From the NCBI RefSeq assembly GCF_004801285.1, contig NZ_SSNY01000002.1, positions 124,001 to 188,000 on the forward strand: a stretch of 64,000 nucleotides of DNA. The letters run 5' to 3'. Made by a program: the position numbers and the translations under genes. The notes beneath the pieces were generated by a model. That model did not search any database and had not been told where the DNA came from. It was given only the letters and a program-made list of their open reading frames with translations. Numbering within the stretch: the stretch's first letter is position 1; every line of letters starts with the position of its first letter. This stretch comes from Ollibium composti (GTDB lineage: Bacteria > Pseudomonadota > Alphaproteobacteria > Rhizobiales > Rhizobiaceae). This document shows, in pieces, positions 8,589 to 17,938 of this stretch.

Positions 8589-9401
8589 ATGCCGAACCTG
8601 ATCGTCAAGGCGAACCACGGCCACGGCCGCGTCGCCCACGTCACCCCGCAAAGCGCCGGCTGGACCTATGTCGGCTTCGACCTTCACCGGCTGCGTCCCG
8701 GCGAGACGGTGTCGGCGGAAACCGGCGCCAGCGAAGTCTGCCTCGTCTTCGTCACCGGCAAGGGCAGGGCCAGCGCCGGGCGCAAGGATTTTGGCTCGCT
8801 CGGCGAGCGCATGTCGGTCTTCGAAGGTAAGCCGTGGTCGCTCTATATCCCGCAAGATTCCGGCTGGTCGGTGACGGCCGAAACCGAACTGGAACTGGCG
8901 GTCTGCTCGGCGCCCGGCCTCGGCAGCGGCCTGCCCGCACGGGTGATTTCGCCCGACGATCTGGGCCAGGAAGTGCGCGGCAAGGGCACCAACACGCGCT
9001 ATGTCACCAACATCCTGCCCGAGGGCGAGCCGGCGGATTCGCTGCTGGTCGTCGAGGTCATCACGCCGGGCGGCCACACCTCCAGCTATCCGCCGCACAA
9101 GCACGACCGCGACGCTCTGCCGGCCGAATCCTATCTGGAAGAGACCTACTATCACCGTCTCAACCCGCCGCAGGGTTTCGCCTTCCAGCGCGTCTACACG
9201 GATGAGGACGCCAATGGCGTGCGCGAGCTGGACGAGACGATGGCGATCGAGGACGGCGACGTCGTGCTGGTGCCGAAAGGCTACCATCCCTGCGCCGCCT
9301 GCCACGGCTACGACCTCTATTACCTCAATGTCATGGCCGGGCCGAAGCGGACGTGGAAGTTCCATAACGCGCCCGAGCACGAATGGCTGTTGAAAGCCTG
9401 A
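8589..9401 (+). CDS. iolB: 5-deoxy-glucuronate isomerase
   Basis: A 270-residue double-cupin isomerase converting 5-deoxy-glucuronate to 5-dehydro-2-deoxygluconate, the IolC substrate. The C-terminal cupin carries the metal-ligand pattern in TSSYPPHKHDRDALPAES followed by EETYYH, and VPKGYHPCAACHGYDLYYLNVMAGP is the family's C-terminal signature. The start at 8589 (MPNLIVK) matches the usual N-terminus and has GAGGA 4 bp upstream; an alternative ATG at 8574 overlaps the preceding stop codon and would add five residues. It is the last gene of the iol operon and converges with the efflux-pump gene 4 bp downstream. Confidence 0.93.
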   Translation: MPNLIVKANHGHGRVAHVTPQSAGWTYVGFDLHRLRPGETVSAETGASEVCLVFVTGKGRASAGRKDFGSLGERMSVFEGKPWSLYIPQDSGWSVTAETELELAVCSAPGLGSGLPARVISPDDLGQEVRGKGTNTRYVTNILPEGEPADSLLVVEVITPGGHTSSYPPHKHDRDALPAESYLEETYYHRLNPPQGFAFQRVYTDEDANGVRELDETMAIEDGDVVLVPKGYHPCAACHGYDLYYLNVMAGPKRTWKFHNAPEHEWLLKA

Positions 9402-9405
9402 GGCA

Positions 9406-12400
9406 TCAGCCGGCCGGCGACGTTTCTCCGGCCGCCTCGTCCGATCCCTGTTCGTCCGCCGGCTTCGGCTCCTTCAGCCGGAACCAGGCGATGTAGAGCG
9501 ATGGCAGGAAGAGCAGCGTGATCGCCGTGCCGGCGAGGATGCCGCCCATCATGGCATAGGCCATCGGCCCCCAGAAGGATTCGCGCGCGATCGGGATCAG
9601 CGCCAGCGAGGCCGCCGCCGCCGTCAGCGCGATCGGCCGCATGCGGTGCTCGGAAGCATCCACGACCGCTTTCCAGCGGTCCATGCCGTCGCGCACTAGA
9701 TCCTCGATCTGCATGACCAGGATCACCGAATTGCGGATCAGGATGCCGATCAGGGCGAGGATGCCGAGGATGGCGACGAAGCCCATCGCCGAATTGCTGA
9801 GTAGCAGGCCGATGACGACGCCGACCAGCCCGAGCGGTGCCACGGCGACGACGAGGAACAGCCGCTGGAAGCTCTGCAACTGGATCATCAGGATGGTTGC
9901 CATGATGAACAGCATCAGCGGCACCACGGCGGCGATCGGCCCCTGGCTCTTGCCGCTTTCCTCGACCGAGCCGGCGGTGGCGAGCGTATAGCCTTCCGGC
10001 AGCTTGGCGGCGAAGGCATCGACCGACGGCTTCAGTTCCTTCACCACCGTGTCGGGCAGCGCGTCGCCGACAAGGCCCGCGCGCACGGTGATCGTCGGCA
10101 CGCGGCCACGCCGCCAGATCGCCGGTTGTTCCAGCGCGTAGTCGAAATTGGCCAGCGCCGCCAGCGGGATGGCCTCGCCGGTCGGTGTCGGAATCTGCAT
10201 GTTCCTGAGCGTATCCAGCGAGGCGCGGTCTGCCTCGCGCGAGCGCACGACGACATTGATGAGATAAGTGGAGTCGCGCACTTGGGTGATGGCCGCGCCG
10301 CCGACGGTTGTGTTCAGCGCGCTGGCGATGTCCTGCGAGGTGATGCCGAGCTGGCGCGCCTTGTCCTGCAGAACATCGACCTTCAAAACGCGCTCCGGCT
10401 CGTTCCAGTCGAAGGTGGGGGCTGCGACCTTGGGATTGGCGGCGATTATGCCGGCGAACTGCCGGGCGAGGTCGCGCACCTTCTGAATATCGGAACCGCC
10501 GACGCGGTACTGGATCGGCCGCCCGACCGGCGGGCCGAGCTCGAGCGTCTTGACGAAGGTGTCGGTGCCGACGAACTCATCGCGCAGGATCTTCTCCAGC
10601 GCCGGCTTCACCCGCTCGCGCGCCTCGATGCTCTTGGTGACGATGACGACCTGGCCGAAATAGGGATTGGCCGGCTGCAAGTCGAGCGTCAGCACGAAGC
10701 GCACCGCGCCCTGGCCGATATAGGACGACCAGTGGTCGATGTCGTCATTGCCGGCCAGCGCTATCTTTTCGAAACGCTCGACCTGTTCGCGTGTCTCGGC
10801 GATGGAGCTGTTCTGCGGCAATGTAAAATCGACGATCAGTTCCGACCGGTCGGAGGGCGGGAAGAACTGCTGCTGCACCAGCGTCATCCCGCCGAGCGAG
10901 ACGAGGAACAGCAGGATTGTGGCGACGATCGCCAGCCAGCGGTGCCGCACCGAAAAGAGCAGCACGCGCCGGAAGGCCCCGGTGAAGCGGCCGGGATTTT
11001 CGTGATGCGCCTTCATCGTCGCCGGCAGGAAGGTGATGCCGAGCAGTGGCGCGAACAGCACCGCGACGATCCACGACACCACGAGCGACACGGCGATGAC
11101 GACGAACAGCGTATAGGTGTATTCGCCGGCATTGGAGGAGTTGAGGCCGATGGGAATGAAGCCGGCCACCGTCACCAGCGTACCGGTCAGCATCGGGAAG
11201 GCGGTGGAGGTGTAGACATAGGTCGCCGCCTTGCGCAGCGGGTCGCCGGCCTCCAGCCGGGCGACCATCATCTCCACCGCGATCATGGCGTCGTCGACCA
11301 GCAGGCCGAGCGCGATGATGAGCGCGCCGAGCGAAACGCGCTGCAGCGATATGCCGAGATATTCCATCGCGACGAAGGTGATGGCCAGAACCAGCGGGAT
11401 CGACAACGACACGACGAAGCCTGCGCGCAGGCCGAGGCTGACGAAGGAGACGGCGAGGACGATGGCGACGGCCTCGAACAGCGCGCGGGTGAAGCCTGAC
11501 ACCGCCTCCTCGACGATCACTGGTTGGTCGGCCACCTTGTGCACGCCGACGCCGACCGGCAGTTCGGCAAGCACCGCGTCCATCTTGGCGTCCAGCGCCT
11601 TGCCGAAATCGAGCAGGTTGGCGTTCGGCTTCATGCCGATGGCGAGGCCTATGGCATCCTGCCCGTTGTAGCGGAACAGCCCGGCCGGAGGGTCGGTATA
11701 GCCGCGCCGTATCGTGGCGACGTCGCTCAGGCGGAAGAAGCGGTTGTCGATGCGCAAATTGATGGCGCGCAGGCTCTCTTCGGAAGTGAACTGGCCGGTC
11801 ACCCGCACGGCGACGCGCTCCGGCCCCGCCTCGATGACGCCGGACGGCGCGATGGCGTTCTGCGCCTGCAGGCTCTGCACGATCGCCTGTTCGTTGATGC
11901 CGAGCGCGGCGATCTGGCGGGTGGAAAATTCGAGGTAGATCACCTCGTCCTGCGCGCCGATCAGGTCGACCTTGCCGGCGTTCGGCACGGTCAGCACCTC
12001 GCTGCGCACTTTCTCGACATAGTCGCGCAGCTGCCGTCCGGTCAGCCCGTCGGAGGTGAAGGCATAGATGTTGCCGTAGACGTCGCCGAAGCGGTCGTTG
12101 AAAAACGGCCCCTGCACGCCTTGCGGGAACTGATACCAGATGTCGTTGATCATGTTGCGCACCTGCAACCAGGTGGGCACGACATCCTTTGCCTTGGTGC
12201 TGTCCTTCAGGTTGACGAACACGATGGTGCGCCCGGCGGTGGTGAGCGAGCGGGTGAAGTCGAGGCTGTCCAGTTCCTCCAGCTTCTTCTCGATGCGGTC
12301 GGTGACCTGCCTGGCCTGCTCGTTCACCGAGGCGCCCGGCCAGTTGGCCTGGATGATCATCGTCTTGATGGTGAAGGAAGGGTCTTCCTCGCGGCCGAGG

Positions 12401-12501
12401 TTCAGGTAGGAGGCGACGCCGGCGACGACGAACACCAGCATGAAATACCAGACCAGCGAGCGGTGCGAGAGCGCCCAGTCGGAGAGGTTGAAGCCTTTCA
12501 T
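9406..12501 (-). CDS. RND efflux pump inner-membrane transporter
   Basis: A 1031-residue AcrB/MexF-type resistance-nodulation-division transporter. It has the usual two repeats: an N-terminal helix, a large periplasmic loop (about 35-330), six helices, a second periplasmic loop (about 560-860) and a final six-helix bundle. The TM4 proton-relay motif is present in GLLVDDAMIAVEMM. It exports drugs or other hydrophobic compounds by proton antiport together with adaptor and outer-membrane proteins. Its ATG overlaps the stop of the upstream adaptor gene (ATGA), so both adaptors and the pump are translationally coupled. No outer-membrane TolC-like gene is next to it. Substrate unknown. Confidence 0.93.
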   Translation of the reverse strand: MKGFNLSDWALSHRSLVWYFMLVFVVAGVASYLNLGREEDPSFTIKTMIIQANWPGASVNEQARQVTDRIEKKLEELDSLDFTRSLTTAGRTIVFVNLKDSTKAKDVVPTWLQVRNMINDIWYQFPQGVQGPFFNDRFGDVYGNIYAFTSDGLTGRQLRDYVEKVRSEVLTVPNAGKVDLIGAQDEVIYLEFSTRQIAALGINEQAIVQSLQAQNAIAPSGVIEAGPERVAVRVTGQFTSEESLRAINLRIDNRFFRLSDVATIRRGYTDPPAGLFRYNGQDAIGLAIGMKPNANLLDFGKALDAKMDAVLAELPVGVGVHKVADQPVIVEEAVSGFTRALFEAVAIVLAVSFVSLGLRAGFVVSLSIPLVLAITFVAMEYLGISLQRVSLGALIIALGLLVDDAMIAVEMMVARLEAGDPLRKAATYVYTSTAFPMLTGTLVTVAGFIPIGLNSSNAGEYTYTLFVVIAVSLVVSWIVAVLFAPLLGITFLPATMKAHHENPGRFTGAFRRVLLFSVRHRWLAIVATILLFLVSLGGMTLVQQQFFPPSDRSELIVDFTLPQNSSIAETREQVERFEKIALAGNDDIDHWSSYIGQGAVRFVLTLDLQPANPYFGQVVIVTKSIEARERVKPALEKILRDEFVGTDTFVKTLELGPPVGRPIQYRVGGSDIQKVRDLARQFAGIIAANPKVAAPTFDWNEPERVLKVDVLQDKARQLGITSQDIASALNTTVGGAAITQVRDSTYLINVVVRSREADRASLDTLRNMQIPTPTGEAIPLAALANFDYALEQPAIWRRGRVPTITVRAGLVGDALPDTVVKELKPSVDAFAAKLPEGYTLATAGSVEESGKSQGPIAAVVPLMLFIMATILMIQLQSFQRLFLVVAVAPLGLVGVVIGLLLSNSAMGFVAILGILALIGILIRNSVILVMQIEDLVRDGMDRWKAVVDASEHRMRPIALTAAAASLALIPIARESFWGPMAYAMMGGILAGTAITLLFLPSLYIAWFRLKEPKPADEQGSDEAAGETSPAG

Positions 12502-13574
12502 GGCGTGGCCCCTTCGATCCTGACCTTCTGGCCTTCCTTGAGGCTGTGCACGCCGGCGGTGACCACGCGCGCGCCTGGCTCCAGCCCGCCGGCTACGGTG
12601 AAGGAACCGCTCGCCTTGCCGGAAACCTGAACGTCATGCGTGGCGACGGTCATGGCCTGCGGATCGACGACCCAGACCTTGGTCTTGCCGCCCGCTTCCA
12701 GCAGCGCCGACAGCGGCAGCTCGATGGCCGGCGTGGCGGCCGTGACGCGGGTGGCGGTGACGGTCGAGCCGAGCCGGAAGGATGCCGGCGGATCTATGAG
12801 GGTAAGCTTGACGCGGCGCGTGCGCGTCGCCCCTTCGGCCTGCGGCGCGATCTCGCGCAGCTTCGCCTCAGCCTTGATCGTCGGCAGCGATTGCAGTGTC
12901 ACTTCGAACGGCGTGCCGGCGATAAGATCGTCGGTCAACTGGTCGGGAATGTCGACCACCGCTTCGCGTACGTCGGCGCGCGCCACGGTGACGATCATCT
13001 GGCCGGGCGAGACGGTCTGCCCCACCTCGGCGCCGACCGCCGTGACCACGCCGTCGAAGTCGGAGAACAGGCGCGCATAGCCGAGCTGTTCCTGCGACTT
13101 CGCGAGTGCGGCTCGCGCTCGCTCGACATTGGCCTGCGCTGCCTGCATGGCCTGCCTGGCCGCGTCGTAGACCGCCTGCGAGGTGTTTTTCGATTCCAGC
13201 AGCTGGCGCTGGCGTTCCTCGCTGGCGGAGGCGTTGGCGAACTGCGCCTCGGCGTTGGAAAGCTCCGCCTTGGCCGCCTGCACGCCGAGGTCGAGCGCGG
13301 TCGGGTCGAGCGCTGCCAGCGTCTCGCCCTTCGTCACCAGGTCGCCGACCTCGACGTCGCGCGCCACCACGCGGCCGAGCAGGCGGAAGGCGAGGTTGGC
13401 GCTGAATTCCGGCTCCACCGTGCCGACGAAGCCGAGCGTGCGGCTGGCCGTCGGCGTCACCACCATTGACAGCACCGGCCGCACGACTTCCGGCGGCGGC
13501 GTTTCCTTTTCCTGCGAGCAGGCGGCGAGCGGCGCAAGGACACAGAGCGTTAGCAGCAGCGCGCGCCGCGTCAT
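12498..13574 (-). CDS. RND efflux periplasmic adaptor subunit (second copy)
   Basis: A 358-residue membrane-fusion protein. The N-terminus is a lipoprotein signal peptide with lipobox LAAC (Cys19). It is followed by the biotinyl-lipoyl hairpin segment (VVARDVEVGDLVTKGETLAALDPT), a coiled-coil hairpin rich in Ala/Gln/Glu (about 90-160), the returning lipoyl strand (FSDFDGVVTAVGAEVGQTVSPGQ) and beta-barrel domains. It bridges the RND pump to an outer-membrane channel. It overlaps the adaptor gene upstream and the pump gene downstream by 4 bp each. The open frame extends upstream, but that part is a shadow of the first adaptor. Confidence 0.92.
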   Translation of the reverse strand: MTRRALLLTLCVLAPLAACSQEKETPPPEVVRPVLSMVVTPTASRTLGFVGTVEPEFSANLAFRLLGRVVARDVEVGDLVTKGETLAALDPTALDLGVQAAKAELSNAEAQFANASASEERQRQLLESKNTSQAVYDAARQAMQAAQANVERARAALAKSQEQLGYARLFSDFDGVVTAVGAEVGQTVSPGQMIVTVARADVREAVVDIPDQLTDDLIAGTPFEVTLQSLPTIKAEAKLREIAPQAEGATRTRRVKLTLIDPPASFRLGSTVTATRVTAATPAIELPLSALLEAGGKTKVWVVDPQAMTVATHDVQVSGKASGSFTVAGGLEPGARVVTAGVHSLKEGQKVRIEGATP

Positions 13575-14704
13575 GGCTTGGCCTCCGCCACCTCGACCAC
13601 CTCCCCGGGACTGAGCAGCTGGCCGCCGGCGGTGACCACCTGCTGGCCCGCCTCCAGCCCCTTGTCGACGACGATGATGCCGGACTCGTAGGCAAGGATG
13701 CCGATCGGTGTCACCGTCACCGCCTTCGAGGCGGGATCGAGAAGCCAGACCGCCGGCTTGCCGTCCTGCGAGGTCAGCGCCTGCCACGGCAGGACGATGC
13801 CCTTTTGCGCCCTGGCCGAAACCGTGCCGACGACGGCAGCGCCCAATGGCAGCGCGGCCGGTGTCTCGGGGATCGCCACCTTGACGCGGATGGAGCCGGA
13901 AGCCGGATCGACGGCCGGCGAAATTTCACGCACCCTGCCCGTCGCCGTCACCTTCGGATCGGAAACCAGTGCGATCGTTACGGCCGGATCGGGCACGGTG
14001 CTGACCACCAGCGTTTCCTGCACGTTGAAGACGGCGTCGCGGTCGCCGTCCTCGGCGACGGTGAAGACGGTCTGCGCGGCCTGCACCACCTGGCCCGCCT
14101 CGACGGCGCGGGCGGTGACGACACCAGGGGCGCCGGCGCGCAACTCGGTGAAGGTCAGGTTCTCCTTGGCATTGGCGAGCGCGCTTTGGGCCGCGTCGAC
14201 GCTGCCCTGCGCAACCTTCGCCGCCTGCTCGGCAGCGTCGTAGTCACGCCGCGTGGTAAAGCCCTGCGCCAGCAGCGCCTTCTGCCGCTCGAAGGCGGCC
14301 TTGGCCTGCGTCAGGCTGGCATTGGCGGCATCGAGGTCGGCTTGTGCGGAACGCAGGTCCGATTCCTGTTCCTGCGGGTCGAGCAGGGCCAGCACCGTGT
14401 CCTTGTCGACATGCTGGCCGACCTCGACCAGCCGTTCGGCGACACGGCCGCCGACGCGGAAGGCGAGATTGTTCAACGTACGTGCCGCGATGACACCGGT
14501 CAGAGAGGTCTTCGGCGCGTAGTCGGTCACTTCGGTCGTGGCGACCTGCACCACCACCGGCAGCTTGGCTTCGGCGGTTTCCTTCTTCTGGCAACCGGCG
14601 ACGAGCAAGGCGGCCGCGCCGGCAAGCGCGAGGACGAGGGAACGGGGGACACGACGACGGAAGGGTGGCGATGACGTGGCAGACGATGGCACGCTTCCCC
14701 TCAT
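13571..14704 (-). CDS. RND efflux periplasmic adaptor subunit (first copy)
   Basis: A 377-residue membrane-fusion protein, first gene of the efflux operon. A basic N-region and hydrophobic stretch end in the lipobox VAGC (Cys38), so it should be a lipoprotein. Lipoyl-like strands (VGGRVAERLVEVGQHVDKDTVLALLDP and later GAPGVVTARAVEAGQVVQAAQTVF) flank an alpha-hairpin of about 80 residues. It is similar in layout to the next adaptor but clearly diverged, so it may form a heteromeric adaptor ring. The frame is open far upstream across the antisense of gabT, which is a GC-rich artefact; the ATG at 14704 precedes a proper signal sequence. Confidence 0.92.
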   Translation of the reverse strand: MRGSVPSSATSSPPFRRRVPRSLVLALAGAAALLVAGCQKKETAEAKLPVVVQVATTEVTDYAPKTSLTGVIAARTLNNLAFRVGGRVAERLVEVGQHVDKDTVLALLDPQEQESDLRSAQADLDAANASLTQAKAAFERQKALLAQGFTTRRDYDAAEQAAKVAQGSVDAAQSALANAKENLTFTELRAGAPGVVTARAVEAGQVVQAAQTVFTVAEDGDRDAVFNVQETLVVSTVPDPAVTIALVSDPKVTATGRVREISPAVDPASGSIRVKVAIPETPAALPLGAAVVGTVSARAQKGIVLPWQALTSQDGKPAVWLLDPASKAVTVTPIGILAYESGIIVVDKGLEAGQQVVTAGGQLLSPGEVVEVAEAKP

Positions 14705-14932
14705 GGCGGTCTCCGATCCGTCGCGCTTCGGCAAAGGATTGCCGCGGCGTTGCCGAAACAATACCCGTTCTCCATGCGATTGAAACCGGTCTTGTGGAGG
14801 AGACCGGAGTTGCGGGACCACCGGCAGGCCCAACGGACGGCGCACGGTGCCGGCTTGAGGAAACGGCGGAAAGAGGCCAGAAAGGCAGGGAAGCCGGCAT
14901 ATGTGTGCCATCGACCGTCCCGGAGAGAACCC

Positions 14933-16207
14933 ATGAAGAATTCCGACCTGTCCCAGCGCAAGAACGCCTCGATCGCCCGCGGCGTCGGCATGACGACGCA
15001 GATCTATGCCGACAAGGCGGAGAATTCGGAGATCTGGGACGTCGAGGGCCGGCGCTACATCGATTTCGCCGGCGGCATCGCCGTGGTCAATACCGGCCAC
15101 CGCCACCCCAAGGTAATCGAGGCAGTGAAGGCGCAGCTCGATCGCTTCACCCACACCTGCCACCAGGTCGTGCCGTACGAGAACTACGTGCATCTGGCCG
15201 AGCGGCTGAATGGCGTGCTGCCGGGTAATTTCGAGAAGAAGACCCTTTTCGTCACCACCGGCGCGGAAGCCGTGGAGAACGCCATCAAGATCGCCCGCCA
15301 CGCCACCGGCCGGCAGGCCGTCATCGCCTTCGCCGGCGGCTTCCACGGCCGCACCTTCATGGGCATGGCCCTGACCGGCAAGACGGCGCCCTACAAGCTT
15401 GGCTTCGGCGCCATGCCGGGCGATGTCTTCCATGCGCCCTTCCCGGTGCCGCTGCATGGTGTGACGGTGGCCGATTCGCTGGCCGCGCTCGACCGCCTGT
15501 TCAAGGCCGACGTCGATCCGTCGCGCGTGGCGGCCATTATCCTCGAGCCGGTGCAGGGCGAGGGCGGCTTCTACGAGGCGCCGCGCGACTTCACCTCGGC
15601 GCTGCGCAAGATCTGCGACCAGCACGGCATCCTGCTCATCGCCGACGAGGTGCAGACCGGTTTCGCCCGCACCGGCAAGATGTTCGCCATGCAGCATCAT
15701 GATGCTGTGCCCGACATCACCACCATGGCGAAAAGCCTTGCCGGCGGCTTCCCGCTCTCGGCCGTCACCGGCCGCGCCGAGCTGATGGATTCGCCCAACC
15801 CCGGCGGTCTCGGCGGCACCTATGCCGGCAATCCGCTGGGCATCGCCGCCGCCCACGCCGTTCTCGACGTGATCGAGGAGGAAAAGCTGGTGGACCGCGC
15901 CAACTTGCTCGGCTCCCGCCTCAAGCAGCGGCTGGAATCGCTGCGCGCCGACGTGCCCGAGATCGTCGACATCCGCGGCCCCGGCTTCATGAACGCCGTC
16001 GAGTTCAACGACGTGAAGAAAAACCTGCCGTCGGCGGAATTCGCTAATGCCGTGCGCCTCAAAGCACTGGACAAGGGCCTGATCCTGCTCACCTGCGGCG
16101 TCTACGGCAACGTCATCCGCTTCCTGTCGCCCATTACCATCCAGGACAATGTGATGACCGAGGCCCTGGACATTCTGGAAACGTCGATCCGCGAGGCGCG
16201 GGCCTGA
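14933..16207 (+). CDS. gabT: 4-aminobutyrate aminotransferase
   Basis: A 424-residue class-III PLP-dependent aminotransferase. It transfers the amino group of GABA to 2-oxoglutarate, giving succinate semialdehyde. Family signatures seen are the PLP-phosphate region TTGAEAVENAIKIAR near residue 106, FHGRTFMGMALTGK near 138, LLIADEVQTGFARTGKMFA near 235, and the Schiff-base lysine in TTMAKSLAGGFPLSA near 264. A GGAGAG site lies 5 bp before the ATG. No gabD neighbour is present. It diverges from the efflux operon across 228 bp. A related ornithine or beta-alanine transaminase activity cannot be excluded. Confidence 0.9.
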   Translation: MKNSDLSQRKNASIARGVGMTTQIYADKAENSEIWDVEGRRYIDFAGGIAVVNTGHRHPKVIEAVKAQLDRFTHTCHQVVPYENYVHLAERLNGVLPGNFEKKTLFVTTGAEAVENAIKIARHATGRQAVIAFAGGFHGRTFMGMALTGKTAPYKLGFGAMPGDVFHAPFPVPLHGVTVADSLAALDRLFKADVDPSRVAAIILEPVQGEGGFYEAPRDFTSALRKICDQHGILLIADEVQTGFARTGKMFAMQHHDAVPDITTMAKSLAGGFPLSAVTGRAELMDSPNPGGLGGTYAGNPLGIAAAHAVLDVIEEEKLVDRANLLGSRLKQRLESLRADVPEIVDIRGPGFMNAVEFNDVKKNLPSAEFANAVRLKALDKGLILLTCGVYGNVIRFLSPITIQDNVMTEALDILETSIREARA

Positions 16208-16212
16208 CCTTC

Positions 16213-16337
16213 CTTCTCCCCGCTTGCGGGGAGAAGGTGTCACGAAGTGACGGATGAGGGGCGGCGCGAACATTTCAGGACTTGGCGCCGCCCCTCACCT
16301 GCCTGCCGGCATCCTCTCCCCGTAAACGGGGCGAGGA
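16213..16337. repeat. dispersed palindromic repeat, family C copy 1
   Basis: Composite hairpin element between the convergent gabT and flavoprotein genes. It opens with a TTCTCCCC...GGGGAGAA palindrome, has a GGCGGCGC/GGCGCCGCCCC pair in the middle, and closes with CTCTCCCCGTAAACGGGGCGAG. Roughly the last 60 bases are nearly identical to a copy at 24859-24974. It may double as a bidirectional terminator, but no T-run follows the stems. Confidence 0.8.
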
Positions 16338-16349
16338 GCGCCGGCGTCT

Positions 16350-17591
16350 CTACTCCGCCTTCTCCTGAAAAGTCGCCAGCGCCGCCTTCAAATCCCCACC
16401 GCTGGCAATAAGGTCCGGGGCCGGAGAAAAGCCGGCGCCCATCATCTTGCGGCCCATCATGTGATCGGCTGGGCGATTGACGGATTCGATGCCGAGCAGC
16501 CGGTCGCCGAGATAGTGGTAGACCGAGAACCTGTTCTCGGCCGGTTCGCCGACGACGATCTCGCGGTTGCCTCCGGCGGTCAGGCCGACCATCTGCAGCT
16601 TCATGTCGCCGATGTCCGACCAGAACCACGGCACAGCCGCGTAAGGTTCCTCGTGGCCGAGGATGGTGCGGGCTGCCAGCTTGGCCTGGTCGGTGGCGTT
16701 CTGCACCGATTCCAGCCGCACGTCCTGCCCGGTGAACCAGTGCCGGTAGTTGACCGCGTCGCCCACCGCCAGAACCTCCGGGACGGAAGACCGCATCTGC
16801 GCATCGACGCGCACGCCGTTGGCTGTCTGGATGCCGGCAGCCTCGGCAAGCTCCGTCGCCGGCACCACGCCGACGCCGACGATGACCATCTGCGCTGGCA
16901 GTCTCTCGCCGTCCGAGGTGACGGCGGCGGCGACATGGCCGCCGGCATCGCCCTCCAGCTTCGAGACGGTCGTGCCGGTGAGGATGCGCACGCCCAACGC
17001 CTCCAGCCGCTGGCGCACATGCGCCGCCACCGCCGGCGCCACCGCGCGGCCGAGCAGGCGGCCCATTGCCTCGATCACCGTCACCTTGCAGCCCGCCGCG
17101 GTCAGCGTCGCGGCGATCTCCAGCCCGATGAAGCCGCCGCCGAGCACCACGACTTCCCGCGCGGTTGCGATCAGGTCGCGGATCAGCCGTGCATCGCCGA
17201 GCGTGCGCAGCGACAGCACGCCGGCAAGTTCCGTGCCCGGCAGCGGCAGTGCGCGCGGCCGCGAGCCGGTGGCCAGCACCAGACGGTCGAAGGGCAGCGC
17301 TGCACCGCCGGCGAGCTCCAGCTTGCGGCCGGCGAGGTCGATGCGTTCCACCCGCGTGCCGGGGCGGTAGTCGATGGCGCTGCCGGTATAGAACGCCTCC
17401 CCGCGTAGCGGCTGCGGCTTGGCCTGCGGGTCCTTGATGAAGGTCTTCGACAGCGGTGGCTTGTGGTAGGGCAGAGCCTCGGGTTCGTCGCCGAGCAGGA
17501 TGAGCGGGCCGTCATAGCCTTCCTCGCGCAGGCTGGCCGCAGCCTGCACCCCGCCATGTCCCGCGCCGACAATGACTACGCCGTTCTTCAT
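16350..17591 (-). CDS. NAD(P)H-dependent ferredoxin-reductase-like flavoprotein
   Basis: A 413-residue FAD/NAD(P)-binding oxidoreductase of the putidaredoxin/rhodocoxin reductase type. The N-terminal FAD dinucleotide motif GAGHGG is at residues 8-13, ATGSRPR near 106, the NAD motif LGGGFIGLE near 150, and the second FAD motif EVLAVGDAV near 272. The C-terminal reductase domain contains the W-F-WSDIGDMKLQMVG segment typical of this group. Such enzymes feed electrons from NADH to a 2Fe-2S ferredoxin serving a P450 or dioxygenase, but neither partner is adjacent. Convergent with gabT; its start faces the iron-locus promoter region. Confidence 0.88.
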   Translation of the reverse strand: MKNGVVIVGAGHGGVQAAASLREEGYDGPLILLGDEPEALPYHKPPLSKTFIKDPQAKPQPLRGEAFYTGSAIDYRPGTRVERIDLAGRKLELAGGAALPFDRLVLATGSRPRALPLPGTELAGVLSLRTLGDARLIRDLIATAREVVVLGGGFIGLEIAATLTAAGCKVTVIEAMGRLLGRAVAPAVAAHVRQRLEALGVRILTGTTVSKLEGDAGGHVAAAVTSDGERLPAQMVIVGVGVVPATELAEAAGIQTANGVRVDAQMRSSVPEVLAVGDAVNYRHWFTGQDVRLESVQNATDQAKLAARTILGHEEPYAAVPWFWSDIGDMKLQMVGLTAGGNREIVVGEPAENRFSVYHYLGDRLLGIESVNRPADHMMGRKMMGAGFSPAPDLIASGGDLKAALATFQEKAE

Positions 17592-17793
17592 CGCAACCCG
17601 TCCCCCATCGTTGGCGCTGCCGCACCGATGAAACTATGCCGAAGCACCACATGGCGATTGCCCGGCTGCGCCGCAAGACGCCTCGGGCGTCGCACCTGCG
17701 ACGGTGCGCTGTCAATCGGGTTGTGGGTCCGGTCGTCGGTCCCGCTGCCGGGCGACAGGCTTCGGCAGCAGCGCATAAACCTGACCGTATTAG

Positions 17794-17810
17794 TTTAGAA
17801 TAATTCTAAA
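17794..17810. promoter_or_regulatory. perfect Irr/ICE iron-control box
   Basis: TTTAGAA-TAA-TTCTAAA is an exact palindrome identical to the ICE motif bound by the iron-responsive regulator Irr in Rhizobiales. It sits 309 bp before the imelysin start, in an AT-rich patch of an otherwise GC-rich region. It implies iron (haem-linked) control of the downstream locus; whether Irr activates or represses depends on the transcription start. Confidence 0.85.
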
Positions 17811-17845
17811 CTCTTGTTTCAATTGGATTTTCCTGCCGATTTAAT

Positions 17846-17874
17846 TTGACTTTCCTTTTCTTCTCAACTTTATG
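17846..17874 (+). promoter_or_regulatory. candidate sigma-70 promoter of the iron locus
   Basis: TTGACT and TTTATG hexamers are separated by 17 bp. The ICE box ends 35 bp upstream of the -35, a position that in other Rhizobiales tends to go with Irr activation. This promoter is a reading of the sequence and has no other support. Confidence 0.35.
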
Positions 17875-17938
17875 GAGGGGCGCTTCTGGCGCATCCCTTT
17901 GATGTCTGGGCCTTGAACCCTTTCGATTGGAGGCTTCG

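Noticed and set aside
13571-16273. A 900-codon minus-strand open frame covering gabT and the first adaptor
   Set aside because: Only its last 377 codons make an adaptor; the rest is the antisense of gabT, open because of GC-rich codon bias.
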